Position numbers and translations under genes: made by a program
Notes under the pieces: generated by a model
Database searches by the model: none
Told to the model about the DNA's origin: nothing
What the model saw: only the letters and a program-made list of their open reading frames with translations
Shown here: positions 47,683 to 61,725 of the stretch, piece after piece
Numbering within the stretch: the stretch's first letter is position 1
Layout of the letters: every line of letters starts with the position of its first letter
NCBI RefSeq assembly: GCF_024172085.1
Contig: NZ_JAMZDZ010000001.1
Location: 4,836,001 to 4,900,000 of the forward strand
DNA: 64,000 nt
DNA from: Hamadaea flava
GTDB lineage: Bacteria; Actinomycetota; Actinomycetes; Mycobacteriales; Micromonosporaceae
Direction of reading: 5' to 3'

Positions 47683-48752
47683 GAACGGGTCCACTTGTCG
47701 GCGTTGGCCTCGTAGATCTCGCGGAGGATCGCGGGGACGTCGTAGGTCATCCGCCAGTCCGGGTAGTGGCTGCTGAAGCGGGACATGTCGCTGACGTACC
47801 ACTGGTGGTCGCCGATGCGCGCCTGCTCCACGTAGTTGATCTCGGCCTCGTGACCGGTGATCTCCTGGGCGATCTGGAACGCCTCGATGTGCGAGGTGTT
47901 CGAGAACCGGCCGCCGCCGAGGTTGTAGACCTCACCGCTGCGCGGCGCCCGGTAGAAGGCCTCGAACGCGGTGAGCACGTCGTGCGAGTGGATCGCGTCG
48001 CGGACCATCTTGCCCTTGTACCCGTAGAGGTTGTAGGTCCGGCCTTCCATGACACACCGCATCAGGTACGCCAGGAACCCGTGCAGCTCGGCGGCGGAGT
48101 GCGCCGGTCCGGTCAGCGTGCCGCCGCGGAAGCAGGCGGTCCTCATCCCGAAGTACCGGCCGTATTCCTGCACCGCGACGTCGGCCGCCACCTTCGACAC
48201 GCCGAAGATGGAGTGGAGGCTGCCGTCGATCGACATCTCCTCGGGGATGCCCTCGGCGTAGAACGGGTGGGCCGGATCGAGCTCCCAGCGGGTGTCCAAC
48301 TCGACCAGGGGAAGCCGGTTGGGCGTGTCGCCGTAGACCTTGTTGGTCGAACAGAAGATGAAGGCGGCCTCGGGGCAGTGCTGCCGGGTGAACTCCAGCA
48401 CGTTGAGGGTGCCCACCGCGTTGACGTCGAAGTCGGTGAACGGCTCCTTGGCCGCCCAGTCGTGGGACGGCTGCGCCGCGGTGTGGATGACGAGGGAGAT
48501 GTCGCTGCCGTAGCGCTCGAAGATCTTGGCGAGCAGCTCGCGGTCGCGGATGTCCACGTCATAGTGGGTGTACGAGTCGCCGAGCTCGCTGGTCAGCCGG
48601 ACCAGGCTCCAGGCGGTCGAGCCGTCGTCGCCGAAGAAGTACTTCCGCATGTCGTTGTCGATGCCGACGACCTGCAGTCCCAGCTGGGCGAAGTGGCGGG
48701 CGGCCTCGGACCCGATCAATCCGGCCGAGCCGGTAACCAGCGCAACACTCAC
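47679..48752 (-). CDS. NAD-dependent sugar epimerase, CDP-tyvelose/paratose epimerase-like
   Basis: A 357-residue short-chain dehydrogenase-fold enzyme. The Rossmann motif is [10 protein letters not shown] at residues 7-16. The substrate region contains [14 protein letters not shown] and [20 protein letters not shown], which match the CDP-paratose/tyvelose 2-epimerase branch. At the usual catalytic Y-x-x-x-K the residue is Phe (F-G-V-S-K). GTG 48752 has AGGAG upstream. Its coupling to a WecG-like transferase suggests envelope polysaccharide synthesis; the nucleotide sugar is not known. Confidence 0.85.
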   Translation of the reverse strand: MSVALVTGSAGLIGSEAARHFAQLGLQVVGIDNDMRKYFFGDDGSTAWSLVRLTSELGDSYTHYDVDIRDRELLAKIFERYGSDISLVIHTAAQPSHDWAAKEPFTDFDVNAVGTLNVLEFTRQHCPEAAFIFCSTNKVYGDTPNRLPLVELDTRWELDPAHPFYAEGIPEEMSIDGSLHSIFGVSKVAADVAVQEYGRYFGMRTACFRGGTLTGPAHSAAELHGFLAYLMRCVMEGRTYNLYGYKGKMVRDAIHSHDVLTAFEAFYRAPRSGEVYNLGGGRFSNTSHIEAFQIAQEITGHEAEINYVEQARIGDHQWYVSDMSRFSSHYPDWRMTYDVPAILREIYEANADKWTRS

Positions 48753-48897
48753 CGTTAATACTCCTGGCCTGCGTCTTCGGGGCACGGGGACACCGGACAG
48801 CATAGCCGCGGAGCAGGTGCGGGCAACCGGCCGGGATTCATCGACGAAGTCCCGGAGGAGGTACAGCTGTCGGGTTGCCGACCCGGCGTCCTGGCAT

Positions 48898-48937
48898 ACA
48901 GTAAGGGCGCCGAGCCGCAGCTCGACGCCCTTACTGT
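48898..48937 (-). terminator. Terminator of tRNA-Leu
   Basis: ACAGTAAGGGCG (48898-48909) is perfectly complementary to 48926-48937, with CGAGC/GCTCG nested inside. The hairpin begins five bases after the tRNA 3' end on the minus strand. Confidence 0.82.
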
Positions 48938-48942
48938 AGCGG

Positions 48943-49025
48943 TGGGGAAGGAGGGAGTTGAACCCTCACGCCCTTTCGGGCACACGGACCTGAACCGTGC
49001 GCGTCTGCCATTCCGCCACTTCCCC
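48943..49025 (-). tRNA. tRNA-Leu (CAG)
   Basis: An 83-base class II tRNA on the minus strand: acceptor GGGGAAG/CTTCCCC, anticodon stem CACGG/CCGTG around TTCAGGT (anticodon CAG), a variable arm TGCCCGAAAGGGCG, and T arm GGGTTCAACTCCC. CCA is not encoded. Confidence 0.95.
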
Positions 49026-49265
49026 GGAAGTGAACAGCCGGCACAGCTTACGCTATGCATGCTGTCACCGCCAACCAGGTTGTTTCCAAAGGCAGAGCCA
49101 ACGGCGAGAATTCACCGTTTGGGCCTGGTAGCGGCGCGGGAAGAAGATTAGCACGACGATCTCGGGCGGCCGAATCGGCCGGTCGGTGAGGCAGGGTGGA
49201 TTGGGGCGCAGACGTGATGGGTGGCGGGCGGATAGCATCATGTCCTCGGAACCCGAGGAGGACCG

Positions 49266-50036
49266 GTGAGCGTGCTGCAACGCTTTGAGAAGAGGCTGGA
49301 AGGCCTGGTGGAGGGCGCCTTCGCGAAGGTGTTCAAGGGTGTCGTCCATCCCGTGGAGATCCTGAACGCCATGCAGCGGGAGGCCGAAGCCCACAAGGCG
49401 ATCCTTGCGGGCGGCCGCACGCTGGTGCCCAATCGCTATGTGATCGATCTCTCGCCTTACGATCACAGCCGCCTGGCGCCGTACGCGGCTGCCCTGGCGC
49501 AAGAGCTGGCGCAGTCGCAGGCCGAGTTCATCGGAGAACAGGCCTGGACCGTCTACGGCGACGTGATCGTGGAGATCGAGCGCGGCGACGGGCTCGACAC
49601 CGGAATGTTCCGGGTGACCGCGGAAGTCTTCACCGGCGCCGAGCCGGGTGGCGGCTACGCCGAACCCGCCTACGAGGCGCCGCCGCCGGCGTACCAGGGC
49701 TACGACCAGGGTGGCTACGACCAGGGTGGCTACGGCCAACCGCCGGCCGGGGCGCGGAACGTGCGGCTGGTCTCGGCGGACGGCCGGACCTACCCGGTCG
49801 CGATCGGCTCGACCGTGATCGGCCGGGGCGATCAGGCGAACCTGCGCCTGCCCGACGTCGGGATCTCGCGCCGGCACGCCCGGATCGACTACGACGGCGG
49901 TCAGGTCGTCCTGACCGACCTCGGGTCCACGAACGGCACGATGGTCAACGGCCAGCGCATCTCGGCCGTGGCTCTCAACCCGGGTGACATGGTTCAAATC
50001 GGCACGACCACGCTGACCTTCCGCGTGGACGGCTAG
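49266..50036 (+). CDS. fhaA: FhaA: DUF3662 and FHA domain protein
   Basis: A 256-residue cytoplasmic protein. The N-terminal DUF3662 domain (1-115, FEKRLEGLVEGAFAKVFKG) is followed by a Gly/Tyr/Gln linker (YDQGGYDQGGYGQ) and a C-terminal FHA domain (about 165-256, with GRGDQANLRLPD, SRRHARIDY and LGSTNGTMVNG). In mycobacteria FhaA binds phospho-threonine on MviN and other division proteins. It is the first gene of the kinase/cell-wall operon. GTG 49266 follows GAGGAGG. Confidence 0.95.
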   Translation: MSVLQRFEKRLEGLVEGAFAKVFKGVVHPVEILNAMQREAEAHKAILAGGRTLVPNRYVIDLSPYDHSRLAPYAAALAQELAQSQAEFIGEQAWTVYGDVIVEIERGDGLDTGMFRVTAEVFTGAEPGGGYAEPAYEAPPPAYQGYDQGGYDQGGYGQPPAGARNVRLVSADGRTYPVAIGSTVIGRGDQANLRLPDVGISRRHARIDYDGGQVVLTDLGSTNGTMVNGQRISAVALNPGDMVQIGTTTLTFRVDG

Positions 50037-50041
50037 CGGCC

Positions 50042-50527
50042 GTGCCGGAATTCGTTCTCGCCGCCGCCCGGTTCGGCTTCCTCATCCTGCTGTGGATCTT
50101 CGTGTTCACGGTGGTGGGCGTCATCCGCCGGGATCTCTTCGCCGGGGCGCGCGCGTCCCGGCTCGTCGCTGCGCCCCGCGGGGTGGGCGCGGCGGCGGCG
50201 GGACCGTCCCGACCGGCCAAGGTCAAAAAGGGCCGGGCCGCGCATCAGTTGGTGGTGACGGCGGGCGCCCTCGCGGGCACCCGCCTCACGCTGGGCGAGT
50301 CGCAGATCACGATCGGACGGGCCGAAGATTCCACGCTCGTCATCACCGACGACTACGCCTCCGCCCGGCACGCCCGGCTGGTTCCGCGGAACGGTCAGTG
50401 GTTCATCGAAGATCTAGGCTCGACAAACGGCACTTACCTGGACCGGAACAAGGTGACCGGTCCTACCCCCGTACCCCTTGGCGTGCCGATCCGGATCGGC
50501 CGCACTGCCCTCGAGTTGCGACCATGA
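50042..50527 (+). CDS. fhaB: FhaB/FipA: membrane-anchored FHA protein
   Basis: A 161-residue protein with an N-terminal transmembrane helix (about 6-27) and an FHA domain (about 72-160, GRAEDSTLVITDD, SARHARLVP, LGSTNGTYLD). In mycobacteria (FipA) it links PknA/PknB signalling to FtsZ/FtsQ under oxidative stress. GTG 50042 lies five bases after fhaA; the end overlaps pstP by four bases. Confidence 0.94.
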   Translation: MPEFVLAAARFGFLILLWIFVFTVVGVIRRDLFAGARASRLVAAPRGVGAAAAGPSRPAKVKKGRAAHQLVVTAGALAGTRLTLGESQITIGRAEDSTLVITDDYASARHARLVPRNGQWFIEDLGSTNGTYLDRNKVTGPTPVPLGVPIRIGRTALELRP

Positions 50528-51888
50528 CCCTCACCCTGCGCTACGCGGCCCGCAGTGACCGCGGCCTGATCCGAGACGGCAACCAGGATTCCGTCTACGC
50601 CGGGCCGCGGCTGCTCGCCGTCGCCGACGGCATGGGCGGCATGGCCGCCGGTGACGTCGCGAGCAACATCGTCATCGGAGCGATGGCCCCGCTCGACGAG
50701 GACGTCCCGGGCGATGCCCTGGTCGACGCCCTCCGCGGCGCCGTCGAAGCCGCCAATCAGCAGCTTCGCGACACGGTCGACGCCAATCCCCACCTGGAGG
50801 GGATGGGCACGACGCTCACCGCGATGCTCTTCACCGGTACCAAGATCGGCCTCGTCCACATCGGCGACTCGCGGGCGTACTTGTTGCGCGACAACGAGTT
50901 CGCGCAGATCACCAAGGACGACACCTACGTGCAGATGCTGGTCGACGAGGGCCGCATCTCCGCCGAGGAGGCCAGCAGCCATCCGCAGCGCTCCCTGCTG
51001 ACCCGGGCCATGGACGGCCGGGACGTCGAGCCGGAGTACTCGGTGCGGCAGGTCCTGCCGGGCGACCGCTACCTGATCTGTTCGGACGGACTGTCCGGCG
51101 TGGTCAGCGCGGAGACCATCGGCGAGACCATGCGCGAGTACGTCGACCCGTCCCAGTGCGTCGACCGGCTCATCGCGCTCGCGCTGCGCGGCGGCGGCCC
51201 CGACAACATCACCGTGATCGTCGCCGACGCCCACGACGAGGACATCGTCGAGGACGTGCCGGTGGTCGGCGGTGCGGCGGCCCGGGACCGTGGAAACGAG
51301 AGCTCGGGCGGCGAGTCGACCCCGGCCGCTCGGGCGGCCTCGCTGACCGCCGCCAACGCGGCGCCCCGTCCGGCGGCCCCGGCGGAGGCGCAGAACTCCT
51401 CCGACGAGGAGAACCGGCCCCGCCGGCGTCCCTGGCTGACCGTCGGGATCCTGGTGGTACTGGTCGGCGTCCTCGGCGGGCTGCTGTACGCGGGGTGGCA
51501 CTACACCCAGTCGCAGTTCTACGTCGGCGTCACCGAGGACGGCTATGTGGCCGTCTTCAAGGGCGTACCAGGGTCGATCGCGGGGCTGAGCCTGTCCGAG
51601 GTCGACACCGAGAGCCAGGTCAAGGTCGACGCGCTGACCCAGGTCGCACAGGACCGCGTACGCAAGGGCATCGCCGCCGCGACCGAGACCGAGGCCCAGC
51701 AGATCCTGGTCGGTCTGACCAGCGACAGCCCGACGAACCCCAACCTGCTGCCGAGTTGTACGCCGTCCGCCACCGCCTCGGCGACCGCGTCTGCCGTGCC
51801 GACCACCGGTGCGACCACCACTGCGGCGGCCACCACTTCCCCCTCTTCGAACGACGGCGCGCTGAGTCCGGCCCCCTGCCGCTCGTAG
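50524..51888 (+). CDS. pstP: PP2C-type Ser/Thr phosphatase PstP
   Basis: A 454-residue membrane phosphatase opposing PknA/PknB. The PP2C catalytic domain (1-235) has metal-binding motifs RDGNQDSVY, VADGMGGMAAGD, GDSRAYL, SDGLSG and GGGPDNITVIV. A juxtamembrane linker, one transmembrane helix (about 300-325, WLTVGILVVLVGVLGGLLYAG) and an extracellular domain rich in Thr/Ala at the end follow. ATG 50524 overlaps the fhaB stop. Confidence 0.95.
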   Translation: MTLTLRYAARSDRGLIRDGNQDSVYAGPRLLAVADGMGGMAAGDVASNIVIGAMAPLDEDVPGDALVDALRGAVEAANQQLRDTVDANPHLEGMGTTLTAMLFTGTKIGLVHIGDSRAYLLRDNEFAQITKDDTYVQMLVDEGRISAEEASSHPQRSLLTRAMDGRDVEPEYSVRQVLPGDRYLICSDGLSGVVSAETIGETMREYVDPSQCVDRLIALALRGGGPDNITVIVADAHDEDIVEDVPVVGGAAARDRGNESSGGESTPAARAASLTAANAAPRPAAPAEAQNSSDEENRPRRRPWLTVGILVVLVGVLGGLLYAGWHYTQSQFYVGVTEDGYVAVFKGVPGSIAGLSLSEVDTESQVKVDALTQVAQDRVRKGIAAATETEAQQILVGLTSDSPTNPNLLPSCTPSATASATASAVPTTGATTTAAATTSPSSNDGALSPAPCRS

Positions 51889-51910
51889 AAACTCCCACCG
51901 TGAGGATGCT

Positions 51911-53623
51911 GTGACCGCTGCCGCCGTCTCCCCGCCCGTCGCCGCGCCCCCGGCGGCGGGGAAGCGTGCGCGCCGGGCCCGCCGCACCGAGCTGATCCTC
52001 CTGGTCCTCGGCATGATCGTCGTGGTCGGTTATCTGGCCGCGGCCGAGGCGAACCTCCTCGACACGATCACGCCGGACTTCTGGGTGCCGGCGGGCATCC
52101 TGGGCGTGATCTACGCCGCGATGCACGTCGTCATCCGGGTGCGGGCGCCGTACGCCGATCCGGTGATCCTGCCTGTGGTGGCGACCCTCAACGGCCTCGG
52201 CGTGGTCTTCCTGCGCCGGCTGGACCTCGGCCGGGCGAAGACGGGCGAGCGGGCCGACTTGTCGATCTTCGCCGGCGAGGGTGGCCGGCAGCTGCTCTGG
52301 ACGGCCATCGCGGTCGCCATGGCGGCGGCGCTGCTGTGGTTCCTCACCGACCACCGGACGATCTCCCGGTACGCCTGGACGCTCGGCTTCGTCGGCATCA
52401 TCCTGATGATGCTTCCGGCCATCCTGCCGAGGCGGTTCTCCGAGGTCAACGGGGCCAAACTGTGGATCAAGCTGGGCTCGTTCTCCATCCAGCCCGGTGA
52501 GTTCGCCAAGCTGATGCTCGCCTCCTTCTTCGCGTACTACCTGGTGCGCAAGCGAGAGGTCCTGGCGCTCGCCAGCAAGCGGGTGCTCGGGATCGACTTC
52601 CCCCGGGGCCGCGACCTGGGCCCGATCCTCGCGGTCTGGGTGCTCAGCCTGGTCGTCCTCGTCTTCGAGAAGGACCTCGGCACCGCGCTGCTCTACTTCG
52701 GCCTGTTCATCGTGATGCTCTACATCGCGACCGAACGGGTCAGCTGGCTGCTCATCGGTCTGATCCTGTTCTTCGGCGGCGCCTTCCTCGCGTACTTCCT
52801 GGGCAAGGTCATCGGTGGTCCGTTCGCCAACTTCTACGACCGGGCCAACATCTGGCTCGACCCGTTCAGCGGGGACCGGCCCTACAACGAGGGCTATCAG
52901 CTGGTGCAGTCGCTGCTCGGGCTGGGCACTGGTGGCTTGTTCGGCACCGGTCCCGGCGCGGGGTCGCCCAGCCAGGTCCCGGAGGTCCGCAACGACTTCG
53001 TCTTCGCCGGGATGGGCGAGGAGATCGGGCTCATCGGGCTCACCGCGTTGCTGTGCCTCTATCTGCTGATCGTCGTCCGCGGTCTGAAGTCGGCGCTCGG
53101 CGTACGCGACTCCTTCGGCAAGCTACTCGCCGGTGGCCTGGCGTTCACCCTGGGTTTGCAGGTGTTCGTCATTGTCGGCGGGGTGAGCCGGCTGATCCCC
53201 CTCACCGGCCAGACCACGCCCTTCCTGTCCGCCGGTGGCTCCTCGCTGATGGCGAACTGGCTGCTCGTAGCGATCCTCTTGCGGGTCTCCGACGCGGCCC
53301 GAGCGCCGCTGGGAGCGCCGGGCGGGATGATCCGGCCGCCGGTGGCGACGCCGGCGCCTGGCCGAGCGCCGGTCGGCACCGCCGCCGCGCCCGCCGGCGC
53401 GCTGCGACCTGCGCCGCCCGCTGGGCCGGGCCAGCAGCACCAGCCGACATACCCGCAAGGCCCGGGAACCCCGAGTGCCCCTCCGTCCGTCTCACCTGCC
53501 GTGCCCGCACCGCTGCCCGGCACGGCCGAGCAGCCGATCATCGGCGGTGAGGCCGGTGACATCGACGCCGACGCTGAGACGGAAATGATCGACTCGCCGT
53601 CCCGCCCGAAGGAGAACCCGTGA
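51911..53623 (+). CDS. rodA: SEDS-family peptidoglycan polymerase (RodA/FtsW)
   Basis: A 570-residue polytopic enzyme that polymerises lipid II. About ten transmembrane helices occupy residues 25-470. SEDS hallmarks are AKLWIKLGSFSIQPGEFAKL, DRPYNEGYQLVQSL, and PLTGQTTPFLSAGGSSL. The cytoplasmic Pro/Ala tail (about 475-570) ends with AETEMID, a Thr with Ile at +3. Position between pstP and pbpA matches mycobacterial rodA; RodA is preferred to FtsW on context. GTG 51911; end overlaps pbpA by four bases. Confidence 0.93.
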   Translation: MTAAAVSPPVAAPPAAGKRARRARRTELILLVLGMIVVVGYLAAAEANLLDTITPDFWVPAGILGVIYAAMHVVIRVRAPYADPVILPVVATLNGLGVVFLRRLDLGRAKTGERADLSIFAGEGGRQLLWTAIAVAMAAALLWFLTDHRTISRYAWTLGFVGIILMMLPAILPRRFSEVNGAKLWIKLGSFSIQPGEFAKLMLASFFAYYLVRKREVLALASKRVLGIDFPRGRDLGPILAVWVLSLVVLVFEKDLGTALLYFGLFIVMLYIATERVSWLLIGLILFFGGAFLAYFLGKVIGGPFANFYDRANIWLDPFSGDRPYNEGYQLVQSLLGLGTGGLFGTGPGAGSPSQVPEVRNDFVFAGMGEEIGLIGLTALLCLYLLIVVRGLKSALGVRDSFGKLLAGGLAFTLGLQVFVIVGGVSRLIPLTGQTTPFLSAGGSSLMANWLLVAILLRVSDAARAPLGAPGGMIRPPVATPAPGRAPVGTAAAPAGALRPAPPAGPGQQHQPTYPQGPGTPSAPPSVSPAVPAPLPGTAEQPIIGGEAGDIDADAETEMIDSPSRPKENP

Positions 53624-55121
53624 ACGCCCCACTACGCCGCGTCGGAGTGGTCGCGATGGTCCTCTTCGGCCTGCTGTTCGCGAACCTGAACTTCGTGCAG
53701 TGGCACAAGGCCAATGACTATCGGACCAGCCAGTACAACGGCCGGGTGCAGGTCGCCGAGTACGACCGGCAGCGCGGCGTGATCCAGGTCAGCGGCAAAC
53801 CCGGAGCGCAGTCGATCACCACCGACGACAGCCTGAAGTTCCTCCGGCAGTACCCGTACAAGGCCGAATTCGCCCACGTCATCGGTTACAAGCCGGTCAA
53901 CGGCGAGGCGACCGGCATCGAGTACATCGAGAACGAGTTCCTCGCCGGGACGAGCGACCAACTGTTCGCCGACCGGCTGCGCGACCTCTGGTCGAACGAG
54001 AAGACGCCCGGCGGCAACGTCGTGACGACGCTGTCACTGCGCGCGCAGCAGACCGCGTACAAGGAGCTGCTCAACAACGCGAACGACGCCAAGGTCGGCT
54101 CGGTGGTGGCCCTCGACCCCACCACCGGCGCGGTGCTCACCATGGTCTCCACGCCGAGCTACGACCCGAACCTGCTGGTCAGCCATGACACCAAGGCGGC
54201 CAACTCGGCGTACGACAGGCTCGCCGCCGACCCGAGCCAGCCGCTGCTGAACCGCGCGGTCAAGGAGACGTACGCGCCCGGCTCCATCTTCAAGGTGATC
54301 GACTCGGCGGCCGCCCTCGAACGCGGCTACACGATGAACACCTCGATCCCGGCGGGCTCCTCCTACACCGCACCCGGCACGACGCACGCGATCAAGAACG
54401 CGGCGCCCTCGATCTGCCCGGAGGCGCAGGTCACCCTGATCGAGGCGCTGACGGAGTCGTGCAACACCGGCTTCGCCCAGTTGGGCGTGGCGCTCGGACC
54501 GCAGGCCCTCGCCGACACCGCCGACTCCTTCGGCTTCGGTGACGACAGCCTGCGCGTCGGGCAGCTCGGCAAGGACAACGGGATGCTGGTCGCCCCGAGT
54601 CAGGTGGGCAAGCTGACCACCGACAGCGGCGGCCCGGACCAGCCGATCATCGCCCAGACGGCGATCGGCCAGGCCGACGTGCGGGTCACCCCGATGCAGG
54701 CGGCGCTCATGGCGGCGACCGTCGCCAACGGCGGGGTCCAGATGCGGCCGTATCTCGTCCAGCAGTTGCTCGGCCCGGACCTCACGCCGTATGACATCGC
54801 CTCGCCGCGCCAGCTGCGGACGGCCTGCACCCAGGGCGTTGCGCAGAGCCTGCAGGCGATGATGGTCAGCGTCGTGGAGAACGGCACGGGCAAGAAGGCG
54901 CAGATCGACGGCTACGTCGTCGGCGGTAAGACCGGCACGGCCCAGAACGCCGAAAATGCGAAGGACCACGGTTGGTTCATCGGCTTCGCGATGAAGGACG
55001 GCAAGCCCCTGGTGGCAGTGGCCGTGCTGCTGGCGAACGCCGGTTCGGGGGGTAGCGGCGAGGCCGCACGCATCGGCGGACAGGTCATGAAGGCCGTCAT
55101 CGCCGACCGGGGAGGTAAGTG

Positions 55122-55122
<1 letters not shown>
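53620..55122 (+). CDS. pbpA: Class B penicillin-binding protein PbpA
   Basis: A 500-residue transpeptidase with one N-terminal membrane helix (about 8-27). Catalytic motifs are S222-I-F-K (GSIFKVID), SCNTGFAQL as the SxN motif, and K437-T-G-T. It partners the upstream SEDS polymerase in lateral or septal wall synthesis. It begins with GTG overlapping the rodA stop and ends overlapping the pknA start region, showing tight translational coupling. Confidence 0.94.
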
Positions 55123-56527
<1,405 letters not shown>

Positions 56528-56531
<4 letters not shown>

Positions 56532-58234
56532 CGCAGGCCCGGCTGCTGGGTGGCAGGTACCAGGTCGGCGAGCTGCTCGGCTACGGCGGCATGGCGGAAG
56601 TGCACCGCGGGCGCGATCTGCGCCTCGGCCGGGACGTCGCGATCAAGATGCTCCGCACCGACCTCGCCCGGGACAACACGTTCCAGATGCGCTTCCGGCG
56701 GGAGGCGCAGAACGCGGCCGCCCTGAACCACCCGGCGATCGTGGCCGTCTACGACACCGGCGAGGAGCGCGCGCCGACCGGCGAGGCCCTGCCCTACATC
56801 GTCATGGAGTTCGTGCCGGGCCGGACGCTCAAGGAGGTGCTCGCCGCCGAAGGGCGGCTGATGCCCCGCCGGGCGCTGGAGATCACCGGCGACATCTGCG
56901 CCGCCATCGAGTTCAGCCACCGGCACGGCATCATCCACCGCGACATCAAGCCCGGCAACGTCATGCTGACGCCGCAGGGCCAGGTCAAGGTGATGGACTT
57001 CGGCATCGCCCGCGCGCTGGCAAGCGGCGCGACGACGATGACGCAGACCTCGGCGGTCATCGGCACCGCGCAGTACCTGTCGCCGGAGCAGGCCCGCGGC
57101 GAAGCCGTCGACGCCCGATCCGACGTGTACGCCACCGGCTGCGTACTCTTCGAACTTCTCTGCGGGCATCCGCCGTTCGTCGGCGACTCGCCCGTCGCCG
57201 TGGCGTACCAGCATGTTCGAGAAGACCCGCCGCCGCCCTCGAACACCAACCGGGACGTGACGCCGGATATCGACGCGGTCGTCCTCAAGGCGCTGGCCAA
57301 GAACCCCGCGAACCGCTACCAGTCCGCCGCGGAGATGCGTGCGGACGTGCTGCGCGCGGCGAACGGGCGCCCGGTGCTGGCGACGCCCGTGATGCGCGAG
57401 GACGAGACCCTGCCGCTGAACGCCGCGACGACGCGCACGGGTGCGGCGCGCAACGGCGCCCGTGTCGGTACGTCCAAGCGCAAGAAGACCTCGGGCGCGC
57501 TCATCGCGCTGCTATCGTTCCTCGGCGTTCTGGCCGTGATCGCCGTGACCGTCGGCCTCGTGCTGCTCAACCAGCCGACCAGGGTCGGCGTGCCGTCGGT
57601 CATCGGCAAGACGTACGCCGAAGCGCAGTCCGAGCTGACCACGCTCGGCTTCAAGACGAGTCCGGGCGAACCGATCACCAGCGACACCTGTGACAAGGAC
57701 AAGGTCGCGGACCAGACGCCGAAGGGCGGGCAGAAGGCCGACAAGGACTCGACGGTGACGCTCCACGTCTGCACCGGGCCGGGCCAGGTCCAGGTGCCGA
57801 ACCTGGACGGGCTCACCAAGACGAGCGCGGAGCAGCTGCTGACCCAGTTCGGTCTCAAGGCCGAGTTCAAGCCGGTCGACAGCGACAAGCCGGCGGACTC
57901 GGTGATCTCCTACAGCCCCGGCAAGGGCACGACTGTGGAGAAGAACTCCACGGTGACGGTGCAGATCTCCAGGGCCAACCGGGTGGCCGTGCCGGACGTC
58001 GTCGGCATGCGGGACAGTGACGCCTGCGCCAAGCTCAAGGAAGCCGGGCTCACCTGCCAGATCAGCCAGGGCAAGGCGGTCTCCGATCCGAGCAAGGCCG
58101 ACCTCGTGAGCAGCCAGAGCATCAAGAAGGACACGGTCGTCGACAAGAACACGAAGGTCGTGATCCGGGTCGACTACCTCGAGCAGACGAACCCGACGGA
58201 GACCGCGTCGCCGACCCCGACGACGACGGGCTGA
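56528..58234 (+). CDS. pknB: Ser/Thr protein kinase PknB with PASTA domains
   Basis: A 568-residue kinase. Kinase domain (1-280) with GYGGMAEVHRG, VAIKMLR, HRDIKPGNVML and DFGIARAL, plus an activation loop TTMTQTSAVIGTAQYLSPEQ in which paired Thr are autophosphorylation sites in relatives. The juxtamembrane part has DETLPL at about 292-297. One transmembrane helix (about 328-347) leads to three PASTA domains starting near VGVPSVIGKTY, VQVPNLDGLTK and VAVPDVVGMRD. It senses peptidoglycan fragments. It overlaps pknA by four bases and ends the operon. Confidence 0.95.
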
Positions 58235-58248
58235 CCAGGGGCCGTTTC

Positions 58249-58911
58249 TCAGGCCGCGAAGGCGGCCAGGCGACGCTCGTCGACCTCGGCGGCCAGCGCC
58301 TTCGCCGGTTCCAGCGCGTCTCGGAAACCGCAGGCGGCGAGCCAGTTCGCCAGCATGAGATGGCCGCCCTCGGTGAGGACGGACTCGGGGTGGAACTGGA
58401 CTCCCTCGATCGGCAGCGTCCGGTGCCGCATGGCCATCACGACGCCACGGCCGCCGTCGGGAGCGACCGTCCATCCGGTCACCTCGATCTCGTCCGGCAG
58501 CGTGGACTCCACGACCGCCAGCGAGTGGTAGCGCGTCGCGGTGAACGGCTCCGGCAACCCTTCGAGTACGCCCGTGTTCAAGTGCGTCACGAGCGAGGTC
58601 TTGCCGTGCAGGAGCTCCGGCGCGCGGTTCACCGTCGCCCCGAAGGCCGCGCCGAACGCCTGATGACCGAGGCATACGCCGAAGATCGGCACGTCGCCAC
58701 CGCATTCGCGGAGAACGTCGAGGCAGATCCCCGCGCTCTCCGGGGCGCCGGGGCCGGGGGAGAGCAGGATGCCGTCCGCGCCGAGCCGGGCCGCCTCGGC
58801 GACGCTGATCTCGTCGTTGCGGCGTACGTCGCACTCGACGCCCAACTGGCCGAGGTACTGCACCAGGTTGTAGACGAACGAGTCGTAGTTGTCGATCACG
58901 AGAACGCGCAT
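58249..58911 (-). CDS. Glutamine amidotransferase of anthranilate/aminodeoxychorismate synthase
   Basis: A 220-residue class I glutaminase subunit (TrpG/PabA). Motifs are VIDNYDSFVYNLVQYL, SPGPGAPESAG, the nucleophile in FGVCLGHQAFG and the His-Glu pair in VQFHPESVLTEGG. It provides ammonia for tryptophan or folate synthesis; the shared subunit cannot be assigned to one pathway. The gene next to pknB is also trpG-like in mycobacteria. ATG 58911 is preceded by GGGGTG. Confidence 0.94.
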   Translation of the reverse strand: MRVLVIDNYDSFVYNLVQYLGQLGVECDVRRNDEISVAEAARLGADGILLSPGPGAPESAGICLDVLRECGGDVPIFGVCLGHQAFGAAFGATVNRAPELLHGKTSLVTHLNTGVLEGLPEPFTATRYHSLAVVESTLPDEIEVTGWTVAPDGGRGVVMAMRHRTLPIEGVQFHPESVLTEGGHLMLANWLAACGFRDALEPAKALAAEVDERRLAAFAA

Positions 58912-58913
58912 GG

Positions 58914-59183
58914 TCACCCCACCGTGCTCGGAGACGGAATCGCGGTCGCCGACGGACCGGCGGAATGCGTCGGCACCGGGTTGTTGGTCTCGGTGTCGTA
59001 GGGGATCACGTCCTGCCCCGGGACGATCTCGCCGACCTGGACGTCGTCGAAGGGCAGCAACGGCTCGGCCCAGGGGAACGCGAAGAACCACATCAGGGCG
59101 CACAGTCCGGCGACGGCGGCCACGCACGTCGAGAGCCGGACCCAGAGCGGTCCTGGCAGGTGTCGCCAGATCCACGCGTACAT
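58914..59183 (-). CDS. Small membrane protein between sortase and trpG-like genes
   Basis: An 89-residue protein with one transmembrane helix (about 14-36), then an outer segment FPWAEPLLPFDDVQVGEIV and a Ser/Thr/Pro tail. I know no named function; similar small proteins sit here in other Actinobacteria. It starts four bases after the sortase gene and stops two bases before the amidotransferase start, so it is co-transcribed with both. Confidence 0.82.
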   Translation of the reverse strand: MYAWIWRHLPGPLWVRLSTCVAAVAGLCALMWFFAFPWAEPLLPFDDVQVGEIVPGQDVIPYDTETNNPVPTHSAGPSATAIPSPSTVG

Positions 59184-59187
59184 CTGC

Positions 59188-61589
<2,402 letters not shown>

Positions 61590-61725
61590 TCCCCCTTCTC
61601 GTCATGGCGTGTCGATGTGACTACGCTAGCTGTTGAACATTATTCAGGCCGGTCCGCGCCGTCATCCTCCGGTGCGGTGACCCGGTCCCGGAATTCGGGT
61701 CAAACCAGCCCCAGGGAGAACTACG

